A stretch of DNA of 26,987 nt from Streptosporangium amethystogenes (lineage in GTDB: Bacteria; Actinomycetota; Actinomycetes; Streptosporangiales; Streptosporangiaceae): contig NZ_JOEQ01000057.1 in assembly GCF_000721075.1 (NCBI RefSeq), positions 1 through 26,987 of the forward strand, written 5' to 3'. Each line of letters begins with the position of its first letter. Within the stretch, counting starts at the first letter, position 1. The notes beneath the pieces were generated by a model. That model was given only the letters and a program-made list of their open reading frames with translations. It did no database searches and had not been told where the DNA came from. The position numbers and the translations under genes are program-made. Below are positions 20,537-26,987 of this stretch, one piece after another.

Positions 20537-21330
20537 CAGGGATCCTGCCTGTCTGTCCAGTCGATCTCTTCTCCGAGCACCACCGGGATCAGGGAGCACC
20601 GGCAGTTGATGACCTCTCCGGCCGGGCCGCGCGGGTCCCCGGGGAAGAGGAGCTGGGCGCCGCCGACGACGAACGGCTCGGTCAAAAGGGTCCGCTGCTT
20701 GTCGGCGTCCCGGTGCGTGTCCCGCGTCCGCTTGTCCGCCGTCGCAATCCACTGCTTGAACGGCGCCGGATCCCCCCGGTCCGCCGCCTCCAGCTGCGCG
20801 CTGCGGAACACCCCCGCGTTGACCGCGGCGATCGTCTCCGTCCGCGCCACCGTCACCGCCCGGTGCGGCCACCGCTCCGACCCCGTCGCCGTCAACACCG
20901 CCGACACCCGCGCCGCGATGTCCGGGATGGACTCCTGCTCCCGGATCCCACGCTCCAGCTCCACGACAATCAGCCCGTACACCTCATCCGGCAGACGCAC
21001 GAGCCGGTTGCCTGCCTCATTCAGGTACTCCCGCACCCACGCGTCCGTGGGCGGTACGCCAGGCCGGCGGACACGGCGCGCGGCCCGTTGAAGGATGCCG
21101 TCGACTACGGGCATGACCTCGACGTCGACTTGTTCGGTCCAGAACTGCTGATGGTCGGAGACCCGCCCAGGATCCACCGCGCCGTCGCGGAGGACGGCGG
21201 GGCGGACGCGGTCGAGCCAGCGCGTCAGGGACCGGAACCACGTGCGGGCAACCCGCTGCTCGCCCTCGCGGATGAACGCCTCCGCCCTCAGCCTCTGGGG
21301 TAGCCCGTCATCGGGTGGCAACGTTGTCAC
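20536..21330 (-). CDS. MuF-like phage head morphogenesis protein
   Basis: A 264-residue protein immediately after the portal gene, typical of SPP1 gp7/MuF minor head proteins. The C-terminal half carries the diagnostic motifs: VARTETIAAVNAG (about 161-173), WIATADKRTRDTHRDADKQ (about 194-212) and the pair FPGDPRGPAGEVINCRCSL with cysteines 243 and 245. It is thought to be a minor capsid protein attached to the portal and to enter the head or host with DNA; some such proteins carry toxin-like domains, but none is visible beyond the MuF core. GTG 21330 forms a 4-base GTGA overlap with the portal stop. Confidence 0.88.
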   Translation of the reverse strand: MTTLPPDDGLPQRLRAEAFIREGEQRVARTWFRSLTRWLDRVRPAVLRDGAVDPGRVSDHQQFWTEQVDVEVMPVVDGILQRAARRVRRPGVPPTDAWVREYLNEAGNRLVRLPDEVYGLIVVELERGIREQESIPDIAARVSAVLTATGSERWPHRAVTVARTETIAAVNAGVFRSAQLEAADRGDPAPFKQWIATADKRTRDTHRDADKQRTLLTEPFVVGGAQLLFPGDPRGPAGEVINCRCSLIPVVLGEEIDWTDRQDP

Positions 21331-23168
21331 CGCATGGCCTCGGTGAGCATGTTGGTCAGCACGGTCCGGTTGTGGGGCTCACGCGTGTACAGCCGGTTGC
21401 GGACGTAGGTCTTCAGCACGGCGCGGAGGGTGCCTTCGTACAGGCCGAACGCCTCAGCCACGGGGCCGACGAACTGGAAGGAACCCTCCAGCAGGCGCCC
21501 GAGGTCGTCACGCGGAGGCTCCAGCTTCGTGTGCAGCTCATGCTTCGGCGTCGAAGCGAACTGCCCCCGGTTCTCCCGCGTCAGCAGCCGCCCGCCCGCA
21601 CGCGACAGGGCATCGAACACCAGCAGCTCGGCCGCCGCCGTCAACCCGTCCGGGACCGGCTCAGGCTCCGGCTCCGTCCCCTGCGTGGACGGCAACGCAC
21701 GCGGCTCCTCCGGCGCCTCCACCGCAGGCTGCTCGGCCACGGCCGACGCCTGCCCCGCCGCGAGCTGCGGCATGCCCAGGGCCTCCGCCACACCCGGCTC
21801 CGACAGGATCGCCGGCGACGAGATGACCAGCTTCTCCAGCAGGCGTCGTTCCCGCTCCGCCTCGTCCGGCATCGCGTCCTCGGGGATACCGTTCTCCGAC
21901 AGCATGTACTCGTCGGAGATGAGGATCTTGTCGTACAGGGACTCCAGCGTCTCCCGGTCGTCCGGACGGGCCACGATGTTCGTGGTGTCCCAGCCGATTT
22001 CGTACCGGGCCGCCTGATCGGGGCTCATGCCCATGGCGACGAGCGCGGGCCGGAACCATTGCTCGGTGAGAGCGTCGCCGAGCTCGCGCAGCAGCGGCTC
22101 GATGAAGATCTTGTACGTGCTTTCCTCGACCTGCCAGGCGGACCAGTGGTTCGACTCGTCCTGTGACCCGGCCGCGACGGACTTGGGCATGTCGAGGGTG
22201 GCGGCGAGCCGGTCAAGGGCCTTGTCACGGAGGTCGTCCAGGCCCTGCACGAACGTGGTGGACGAGTCGACGAAGGCGAGCGCGGACCCGGCCGCGATCA
22301 TGTCGCCAGGGGCGTTGAAGGCGACCGGGACGACGGCCGCTGGAGTGCCGGGCTGCTGGATCCCGGTCTCAGCCACGGACAGCAGCTCGTCCATGAAGGC
22401 CAGCGCCGTCGTCTCGTGCTCCCCCTTGGGGAGGTCCAGTTCGTCGGCGACGAGCCACACGCCGGCCGTGGCGAGGCGGGAGTCGAGTTGCCCGGCCAGG
22501 GTCTGGGAGGTCTTCTCGATCTCGCGGCAGATGGGGAGTGCGGGGCGTACCGCGCTATCGGCCTGGATGAAGTCCGCCGGGTGCGGGGACCACACGCGGA
22601 AGAGCCGCGCCTGGGGTGCCAAGGGCACCTCCACGCCAGTCTTCGGGTCGGTGTACTGCCACGACGCATCCGCGCCAGAGCCCTTCGACTTGACCTTCGA
22701 CGGCGGCAGGACGATCCACTCATCCGGCTTGCCCTGGCCCTGGGGACGGACGATGACCCACGCCTCCCCGGGCACCTGCCAGCACAAGGCCAGCACCTTG
22801 AGGAGCGTGGCCCGCTTCGCCGCGCCGCCGAGCGCGAGCGATGCGGCCTGGACGGCGGTCGGGTTCTCCGACAGCCCAGTCGGCTTCCCCGTCGCAGGGT
22901 CCAGCTCGGTGGCGTGAAGGTCGGCCTGGGAGACGGCGTTGGCGATCCATACGAGCGGGGCCCGCAGCTCGCCGATCACGTCGTAGTAGTACCAGCCCTG
23001 CCGCTGCCAGTCCGAGTTGGCGGACTGCTTCCGGGCCCGGTCGGCGAGCTTCACGCCGGGGCCGGCCATCGGCATGGCGGCAGCGGTGATAGCCCGTGGG
23101 GCAACCGACGCATCGGCGGTCTCGGGGAGGAGGGGGCCGCCTTCCCTGCGCCTGCGGAAGATCGCCAT
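21327..23168 (-). CDS. Portal protein
   Basis: A 613-residue protein in the portal position (after terminase and before the MuF-like protein). Portal-like features: an N-terminal polar arm (about 1-50), WYYYDVIGELRAPLVWIANAVSQADLHA, then stem/wing segments such as LQGL-type FVQGLDDLRDKALDRLAATLDMPKSVA and WSAWQVEESTYKIFIEPLLRELGDALTEQWFRPALVAMG, which is the helical core typical of portal proteins, and a Glu/Pro-rich linker before a C-terminal helix region (about 510-613). The C-terminal extension is longer than in minimal portals. It forms the dodecameric ring for DNA packaging and exit. TGATG overlap fixes ATG 23168. Confidence 0.9.
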   Translation of the reverse strand: MAIFRRRREGGPLLPETADASVAPRAITAAAMPMAGPGVKLADRARKQSANSDWQRQGWYYYDVIGELRAPLVWIANAVSQADLHATELDPATGKPTGLSENPTAVQAASLALGGAAKRATLLKVLALCWQVPGEAWVIVRPQGQGKPDEWIVLPPSKVKSKGSGADASWQYTDPKTGVEVPLAPQARLFRVWSPHPADFIQADSAVRPALPICREIEKTSQTLAGQLDSRLATAGVWLVADELDLPKGEHETTALAFMDELLSVAETGIQQPGTPAAVVPVAFNAPGDMIAAGSALAFVDSSTTFVQGLDDLRDKALDRLAATLDMPKSVAAGSQDESNHWSAWQVEESTYKIFIEPLLRELGDALTEQWFRPALVAMGMSPDQAARYEIGWDTTNIVARPDDRETLESLYDKILISDEYMLSENGIPEDAMPDEAERERRLLEKLVISSPAILSEPGVAEALGMPQLAAGQASAVAEQPAVEAPEEPRALPSTQGTEPEPEPVPDGLTAAAELLVFDALSRAGGRLLTRENRGQFASTPKHELHTKLEPPRDDLGRLLEGSFQFVGPVAEAFGLYEGTLRAVLKTYVRNRLYTREPHNRTVLTNMLTEAMR

Positions 23169-23476
23169 CAGCCCTCACCCTCACGAGACGCTAGCCAGCC
23201 GGTCACGTGCGAGTACGCGAACGCGAGGGCCGGGACCAGCCACCAGTCCCACCACCCCGCCCACGCCCCACCCACGGCCGCGAGCGCACCCACGTACATG
23301 GACACGCACCAGTCGCACACCACCAAGTAGGCGAGGAGGTGGTCGTCCGGGAGGGCGCGCAGGACAGCTCGCCGCGGCGCCTGAAGAAGGCGGTCGCGGG
23401 TCACGAGTCGGGTGACGCGGGCCGTGGCCAGCGCCATCACCACCATCAGCACAAGCGGATACGTTTCCATTTCCAT
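23168..23476 (-). CDS. DUF1360-like membrane protein between terminase and portal
   Basis: A 102-residue protein starting MEMETYPLVLMVVMALATARVTRLV. Three hydrophobic segments (about 6-20, 50-70 and 73-92) and the motif LLAYLVVCDWCVSMYVGA, with VTRLVTRDRLLQAPRRA before it, match how DUF1360 proteins look in Streptomyces phages. ATG 23476 is taken as start because it follows the terminase stop by four bases; ATG 23470 is in frame and possible, and longer starts overlap the terminase without a ribosome site. TGATG-coupled to the portal gene. Why a phage carries a membrane protein in the packaging module is unknown. Confidence 0.7.
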   Translation of the reverse strand: MEMETYPLVLMVVMALATARVTRLVTRDRLLQAPRRAVLRALPDDHLLAYLVVCDWCVSMYVGALAAVGGAWAGWWDWWLVPALAFAYSHVTGWLASREGEG

Positions 23477-23480
23477 CCCA

Positions 23481-24920
23481 TCATGCCCGCTGCGCGCGAG
23501 CTTTGAGTGCCGGGTGCTGTGCCGTGCGTCCCGGGCGCGCCGCGGCACGGTGCGGGTTGACCAGCTCGGTACGCGTACCGCGGTCGCGCTTCATGTGGTG
23601 GGTGACCGCGTGAACGAGGGCGTCGATGCGGTCCGGGGAGCCGGGCGTCTCCTCGGGGATCCACGTCGTCAGCTGGTCCTCCAACTCGGGAAGGGAGCCG
23701 ACGTGGTGGACGCGGCCCTGCTCGTACAGCATCGCTACCGGCTGCGCCCGGAGCTTCTTGCCCTGGCTCGCGTTGACGCGGCGGATCGGCGGCGGGCTCG
23801 TCGACCCGGGGTGCATGTCCCGCCACACGCGCTTGAGGACGGTCTCGATCCAGTCCTTGCCGCCGTTGTCCTCGACGACCACGAGCGTGGCGCCGTGGAC
23901 CTCCAGCGCCTCGTACGCGGCCCGTGCGGCCTGGTCCGGGGTCCGGCGCCCGGACACGTCGGCGAGGACGTAGTGGTGTTGGTCGACGCCCCAGCCGGTG
24001 ACGGCGAGGCCGGTCTCGTCTCCGGCGCCGGTGCCGGCGGGGTCCATGCCGACGACGATGGACACCAGCTCGGGCACCTCGTCGGGGCGGACCCGGTACC
24101 GGTCGATCAGGGCGCGGGCCACCAGGGCGCCCGGCAGGTCTTCGAGCACCTCGGCGTCGAGCTCCTGCCGGCCGAGCGTAGTGCCCTCGTACCGGTCGAT
24201 GACGGACCGACGGAACGTCTCGGCGAGGTTGTCGAGGTTCTCGTACGTCGAGCCGCGCACCACGGCGCAGCGGGGGTCCTTCAGCAGCTTTTTGACCAGC
24301 GGCAGCGGTCGGGGCGTGGTGGTGATGCAGCCGCGGGGGTGTTTGCCGAGGCGCATGCCCATCTGGAGCATGTCCCAGGCGTGTTGGAGGTAGCGCCAGG
24401 CGGCCAGCTCGTCGGCCCAGAAGTAGTGGTGCTGGGGGCCGCGGAGTCGGTCCGGTTCGTCGGCGGAGTACAGCATCTGGATGGAGCCGTTGGGGTACTC
24501 CAGCTTCCGCAGGCTCTTGGTGTAGACGGGCCTGAAGGTGGCCGGGGCGCAGGCGAGGATGCCGGAGTCGCCTTCGACCATGACGTCTCGGGCGTCGGCG
24601 GCGGTGGGGGCGATGAGCGCGCCGCGGGGGAGGTGGCGGGCTTGCTCGATGCTGAACTCGGCGCCGACTCGGGTCTTGCCCCAGCCGCGGCCTGCGAGTG
24701 CCAGCCACCAGTCCCAGTCGTCTCCGGCGGGTGGGCGCTGGTTGGCGCGGGAGTGGGCGCCGGGGCGTCCGGGGTGGGGGCGCCCGTCGCAGCCTTCGCG
24801 GTCGCAGAGCCAGGGGACCTTGCCGGCTTCCCGGTCGAGGACAAGCCGTTCTAGCCCCTCGGCGAGCTGCTCCAGCTCGGCGGGGGTGAGGGCGGCGAGT
24901 TCGGCCGGGTCGACGATCAC
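23481..24920 (-). CDS. terL: Terminase large subunit
   Basis: A 479-residue packaging motor with ATPase and nuclease. Walker A is GRGWGKT (77-83), Walker B FWADE (167-171, catalytic E171) and the ATPase coupling stretch CITTTPRP (198-205). The RNase H-like nuclease half has GMDPAGTGAGDETG with D293, EDNGGKDW (E350/D351) and PDRIDALVHA with D433, the three acidic positions expected to bind metal. The N-terminal 60 residues contain two CxxxC-like cysteines and a His/Pro region. GTG 24920 overlaps the small terminase stop as GTGA. The tail beyond residue 450 is polar and basic. It follows small terminase and precedes the membrane protein and portal. Confidence 0.93.
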   Translation of the reverse strand: MIVDPAELAALTPAELEQLAEGLERLVLDREAGKVPWLCDREGCDGRPHPGRPGAHSRANQRPPAGDDWDWWLALAGRGWGKTRVGAEFSIEQARHLPRGALIAPTAADARDVMVEGDSGILACAPATFRPVYTKSLRKLEYPNGSIQMLYSADEPDRLRGPQHHYFWADELAAWRYLQHAWDMLQMGMRLGKHPRGCITTTPRPLPLVKKLLKDPRCAVVRGSTYENLDNLAETFRRSVIDRYEGTTLGRQELDAEVLEDLPGALVARALIDRYRVRPDEVPELVSIVVGMDPAGTGAGDETGLAVTGWGVDQHHYVLADVSGRRTPDQAARAAYEALEVHGATLVVVEDNGGKDWIETVLKRVWRDMHPGSTSPPPIRRVNASQGKKLRAQPVAMLYEQGRVHHVGSLPELEDQLTTWIPEETPGSPDRIDALVHAVTHHMKRDRGTRTELVNPHRAAARPGRTAQHPALKARAQRA

Positions 24921-25399
24921 GTGTTGGTGATCCGTTCGAACCGCTCGATGAGGGTCTGGACGCGGTCGCGGGCGGCGGACGCCTTGGGGTCGTCCTTCAG
25001 CCGGAAGGCGTGCTCCTCCAGGCGGACCATGGCGGCGAGGGCCTGGGACCAGCGGACGGTGGGGTCGTCGCGCTGGGCAATGCACTCGTCGAGCCGGTCG
25101 GACAGGTGCCCGCGCAGCTTGTCCGCCAACGCGAGGTTGTCGTCACGGGCGGACGCCATCTGCGAGGCGAGGCCGTCGGTGGCGGCGGACGCCAGGTGCT
25201 GATCGTAGGCGGTGGCACGGGCCTGCCAGTCGTGCCGCTTCGACAGCTCGTAGGCGGAGTCCGAGCTGATGCCCGCTTCCTTGGCGGCGGCGATGACGGT
25301 GCGGCGGGGGCCCTGGGTGAGGTACTCGCGGAACGCGGCGTAGGCCTGGCCGCGTTCGGTGTCGCGGCGCACCCACGGGTACGGCTCCGGGGTGGACAT
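24917..25399 (-). CDS. terS: Probable terminase small subunit
   Basis: A 160-residue protein directly upstream of terminase large. Residues 30-60 (GPRRTVIAAAKEAGISSDSAYELSKRHDWQARATAYDQHL) look like a helix-turn-helix for DNA recognition, and the rest (LALADKLRGHLSDRLDECIAQRD to RVQTLIERFERI) is helical, suited to oligomerisation. This HTH plus oligomerisation layout is the family standard for small terminases that recognise the packaging site. AAGGGAG about eight bases before ATG 25399 supports the start. The packaging signal would be expected nearby, to the right of the window's terminase genes, but I cannot see one. Confidence 0.75.
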   Translation of the reverse strand: MSTPEPYPWVRRDTERGQAYAAFREYLTQGPRRTVIAAAKEAGISSDSAYELSKRHDWQARATAYDQHLASAATDGLASQMASARDDNLALADKLRGHLSDRLDECIAQRDDPTVRWSQALAAMVRLEEHAFRLKDDPKASAARDRVQTLIERFERITNT

Positions 25400-25414
25400 A
25401 GGGGTGCTCCCTTC

Positions 25415-25729
25415 TCAGCGGAGGATCATCGGCAGGAAGACCTGCCCGGCCAGCATGAAGACGGCGGCGATCGCGGCGGAGGCGCCGGCGCTGCGCCAGG
25501 TTTGATGCTCGACCTTTTCGACGCGGGCGCTGATGGCGGAGGCCTTGGGTTCGGCTTCGAGGTCGCGGAGGCGTTTCTCGTGGTCCTGTATGTCGCCGCG
25601 CATGTCGACGTTCTCGCGGAGGGCCTGATCCAGCTTGCCCTCGATACGGCCGACCACCTCAGCCAGGCCTCTCACCTCTGTGTACATCTGGGTTGGGCTG
25701 ATGTAGATGCCCGGGTCGGGGGCGCTCAC
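25415..25729 (-). CDS. Coiled-coil protein with C-terminal membrane segment, holin-like
   Basis: A 104-residue protein starting at GTG 25729, which overlaps the amidase stop as GTGA and has GGAGGAG eight bases upstream. The first 75 residues are a charged heptad-like coiled coil (MYTEVRGLAEVVGRIEGKLDQALRENVDMRGDIQDHEKRLRDLE) and residues about 80-103 (SAGASAAIAAVFMLAGQVFLPMILR) are one membrane helix. That resembles XhlA- or DUF2746-type phage proteins found next to endolysin genes. It likely acts in lysis as a holin or antiholin, or anchors the endolysin at the membrane. Function is from position and topology only. Confidence 0.6.
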   Translation of the reverse strand: MSAPDPGIYISPTQMYTEVRGLAEVVGRIEGKLDQALRENVDMRGDIQDHEKRLRDLEAEPKASAISARVEKVEHQTWRSAGASAAIAAVFMLAGQVFLPMILR

Positions 25730-26598
25730 TGCTGGCGCTCCTCCAGCTCGGCGATCCGTTCCGTCAGGGCGGCGACGCTGGCGACGAGTCCGGTGACCAT
25801 GCGGTGGGTCTGGACGAGGTAGCCGTAGGCGTCGGGGATGTGGCCGAGTCCGGCGGCGACGGACGCGGCGTCGGCCTTGGCGTTGCGGTACGACCAGTTC
25901 TCGCCGGGGGTGGTCATGTCGTCCTCCGTGGGGGGCTTGGGGATGCTGGCGCCGGGGGTCCAGGACGCGGGGTGTGCGAGGCGGTCGGCGATGCGCGTCC
26001 GAAGGCCCGGCATGCTGACAACGTTGTCGGGACCTCGCGGGTCGCTCTTCCAGTCCGACCACTCCGAGTGGCCGATGACGGACTTGGCGCCCCAGCCGTG
26101 CGCGCGGTTGATCGCGGCCGACGCCCTGACGATCGCCTCCACCTGCGCGGCAGGCCACGGGTCCCTGCCGTCCCCGAGGTTCTCGCACTCGAAGCCGTAG
26201 AACGACCGGTTGCCGTCGACCGCCCCGGCGGAGCCGTCGTGCTGGTGCGGCGCGGGGGGCCGGTCGTTGTACCGCTCGTCGATGACCGCGGCCAGCACCG
26301 ACGGGTCGCCGCCGCCGGCGTGGTTGGCGCGGCCGTCGGAGATGAGGTGGACTTCGCCGTTGCGGCGGATGACGCCGTGGCAGAGCGGACCGGGAAGCTG
26401 GGCGTAGCCGGTGAAGCAGATGGGGACGCCGTTGACCTTCGGGCCGGTGACGGTGTGGTGGATCATCACGCCGTGGACGGGCCCCCAGGGGCCCTTGTGG
26501 TTGCGGTGGTGTCCTCGCCAGCCGGGGTGCTCGACGACCTTGACGCCTTCGGCGCGGAGGGCGGCTACGAGACGATCGGCGGTAAGTGGTGTTGCCAT
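25726..26598 (-). CDS. N-acetylmuramoyl-L-alanine amidase endolysin
   Basis: A 290-residue endolysin cleaving the bond between N-acetylmuramic acid and L-alanine in peptidoglycan. Residues about 40-205 form an Amidase_2 (PGRP-like) domain: GVMIHHTVTG with a zinc-binding histidine (H47 or H48), LCHGVIRRNGEVHLISDGRANHAG, the conserved FYGFECENLG, and GHSEWSDWKSDPRGPD giving H177, K184 and D186. No signal peptide is present, so it needs a holin for export. The C-terminal region (about 228-290) is not a recognised wall-binding domain but is helical, ending in a coiled coil (LVASVAALTERIAELEERQ). ATG 26598 has AAAGGGG six bases upstream. An internal in-frame start at M228 is preceded by a strong Shine-Dalgarno. 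Confidence 0.9.
   Translation of the reverse strand: MATPLTADRLVAALRAEGVKVVEHPGWRGHHRNHKGPWGPVHGVMIHHTVTGPKVNGVPICFTGYAQLPGPLCHGVIRRNGEVHLISDGRANHAGGGDPSVLAAVIDERYNDRPPAPHQHDGSAGAVDGNRSFYGFECENLGDGRDPWPAAQVEAIVRASAAINRAHGWGAKSVIGHSEWSDWKSDPRGPDNVVSMPGLRTRIADRLAHPASWTPGASIPKPPTEDDMTTPGENWSYRNAKADAASVAAGLGHIPDAYGYLVQTHRMVTGLVASVAALTERIAELEERQQ
25915..25927 (-). promoter_or_regulatory. Internal in-frame translation start inside the endolysin
   Basis: On the minus strand GGAGG (25923-25927), a 5-base spacer and ATG (25915-25917) occur inside the amidase gene in the same frame, at codon 228. A product from here would have 63 residues, the C-terminal helical/coiled-coil part, encoded at 25726-25917. 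Confidence 0.5.
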
Positions 26599-26635
26599 GC
26601 TGGGCCCCTTTCACTTGGAGTCCAGCATATGCAGA

Positions 26636-26668
26636 AGGACCCCAGTCCGGGGGGTTGACTGGGGTCCT
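26636..26668. terminator. Perfect 12-bp hairpin upstream of the lysis genes
   Basis: AGGACCCCAGTC (26636-26647) pairs with GACTGGGGTCCT (26657-26668) around a 9-base loop. It lies 38 bases before the endolysin start on the minus strand, between the upstream membrane-protein gene and the endolysin, so it may end the preceding transcript or protect the lysis mRNA 5' end. Confidence 0.75.
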
Positions 26669-26803
26669 ACGCGCCGACCATCTCGCCCGTCAGGTCGCCT
26701 ACCGCACTCCGAGGGCCACTGCCCGCCTGCGCTCAGCGGGAGGATCCAGTCACCTGGTTCGGGCCTTGTCTCGGCAGCAGTTCGAGTATGCACCCAACTG
26801 CCG

Positions 26804-26987
26804 TCAGAAGCCGCCGTATCGGCGTGGTGGGGGTGGCGGCGTGTTGGGGTCGTAGTACGGCGGCGGGTAGTACGGCGGCATCGGCCCCCGCACGGTACGC
26901 CGGCGGCCAATGGCGGCTGCGATGGGCCAGCCGGTGATGGCCCACATGCCGCAGGTGATGATGCTCAGGAAGAGGTGCAGGCCGTGG
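26804..26987 (-). CDS. Small membrane protein with Pro/Tyr-rich tail (5' partial)
   Basis: The minus-strand frame ending at TGA 26804-26806 is open to the window edge and encodes 60 visible residues: HGLHLFLSIITCGMWAITGWPIAAAIGRRR, then TVRGPMPPYYPPPYYDPNTPPPPPRRYGGF. The first part is one hydrophobic segment ending in Arg residues, followed by a Pro/Tyr-rich tail likely in the cytoplasm. Similar short membrane proteins are common in Streptomyces phages and islands, to my memory, with no known function. The start is outside the window. It lies upstream of the lysis genes, beyond a hairpin, so it may belong to a different transcription unit. Confidence 0.65.
   Translation of the reverse strand, partial: HGLHLFLSIITCGMWAITGWPIAAAIGRRRTVRGPMPPYYPPPYYDPNTPPPPPRRYGGF

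Noticed and set aside
25415..26614. A 399-codon minus-strand frame across the amidase gene
   Set aside because: Only the last 104 codons form the holin-like gene; the rest is a Pro/Arg-rich shadow of the amidase.
26669..26803. Possible tRNA in the gap before the lysis genes
   Set aside because: A GGTTCGGGCC stretch resembles a T-loop, but no acceptor stem or anticodon arm can be folded by eye.
1..26987. CRISPR array, insertion sequence or transposase
   Set aside because: No regularly spaced identical repeats, terminal inverted repeats or transposase motifs were seen; the tandem repeats found are 9 to 10 bp and gapless.

Overview
The window is high-GC actinobacterial DNA and reads as most of one arm plus the centre of a temperate tailed phage (or intact prophage) of the Streptomyces type. 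Codon third positions are strongly G/C, GTG starts are common, and the late genes are recognisable siphovirus genes: terminase, portal, MuF-like protein, prohead protease, HK97-type capsid, tail chaperone pair and tape measure. A tyrosine integrase marks it as temperate. I see no broken structural gene, so it looks functional rather than decayed. I saw no tRNA, rRNA, insertion sequence or CRISPR array.

Layout. (1) Positions 1-2900, plus strand: the end of an unknown gene, an XRE-type regulator, a small unknown gene, the integrase (1032-2294), a gene-free 336-base stretch rich in repeats that is the best candidate for attP, and a second XRE-type regulator. (2) Positions 2900-3700: two small zinc-ribbon-like genes on the minus strand, divergent from a minimal GntR-type regulator, with short tandem repeats between them. 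(3) Positions 3700-4660, plus strand: a self-contained two-gene unit with its own promoter, a perfect palindrome in the promoter spacer, a very acidic 108-residue protein, an intercistronic hairpin, and an HTH protein resembling the Aca2/DUF1870 group. This is the organisation of anti-CRISPR (acr-aca) operons and is the most interesting part of the window. (4) Positions 4657-26987, minus strand: the late region. Read in the direction of transcription (right to left) it holds a small membrane protein cut by the window edge, amidase endolysin, a coiled-coil/TM holin-like protein, small and large terminase, a DUF1360-like membrane protein, portal, MuF-like protein, protease, a small CxC protein, major capsid, a second unrecognised structural protein, a small protein, the likely major tail protein, head-tail connectors, tail chaperones, tape measure, minor tail and receptor-binding genes, and an r1t-type holin.

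How it works together. The late genes are packed into nearly continuous overlaps (TGATG, GTGA, ATGA), so translation is coupled over long stretches. Strong hairpins break the late transcript after the capsid and major tail genes, and a further one lies before the capsid gene. The lysis genes are split: endolysin and one holin-like gene lie upstream of terminase, and a second holin lies at the far end of the tail genes. Having the endolysin upstream of terminase and the integrase/attP in the centre resembles the layout of some mycobacteriophages (cluster A). All functional names below come from reading motifs and gene order by eye; no database search was possible.
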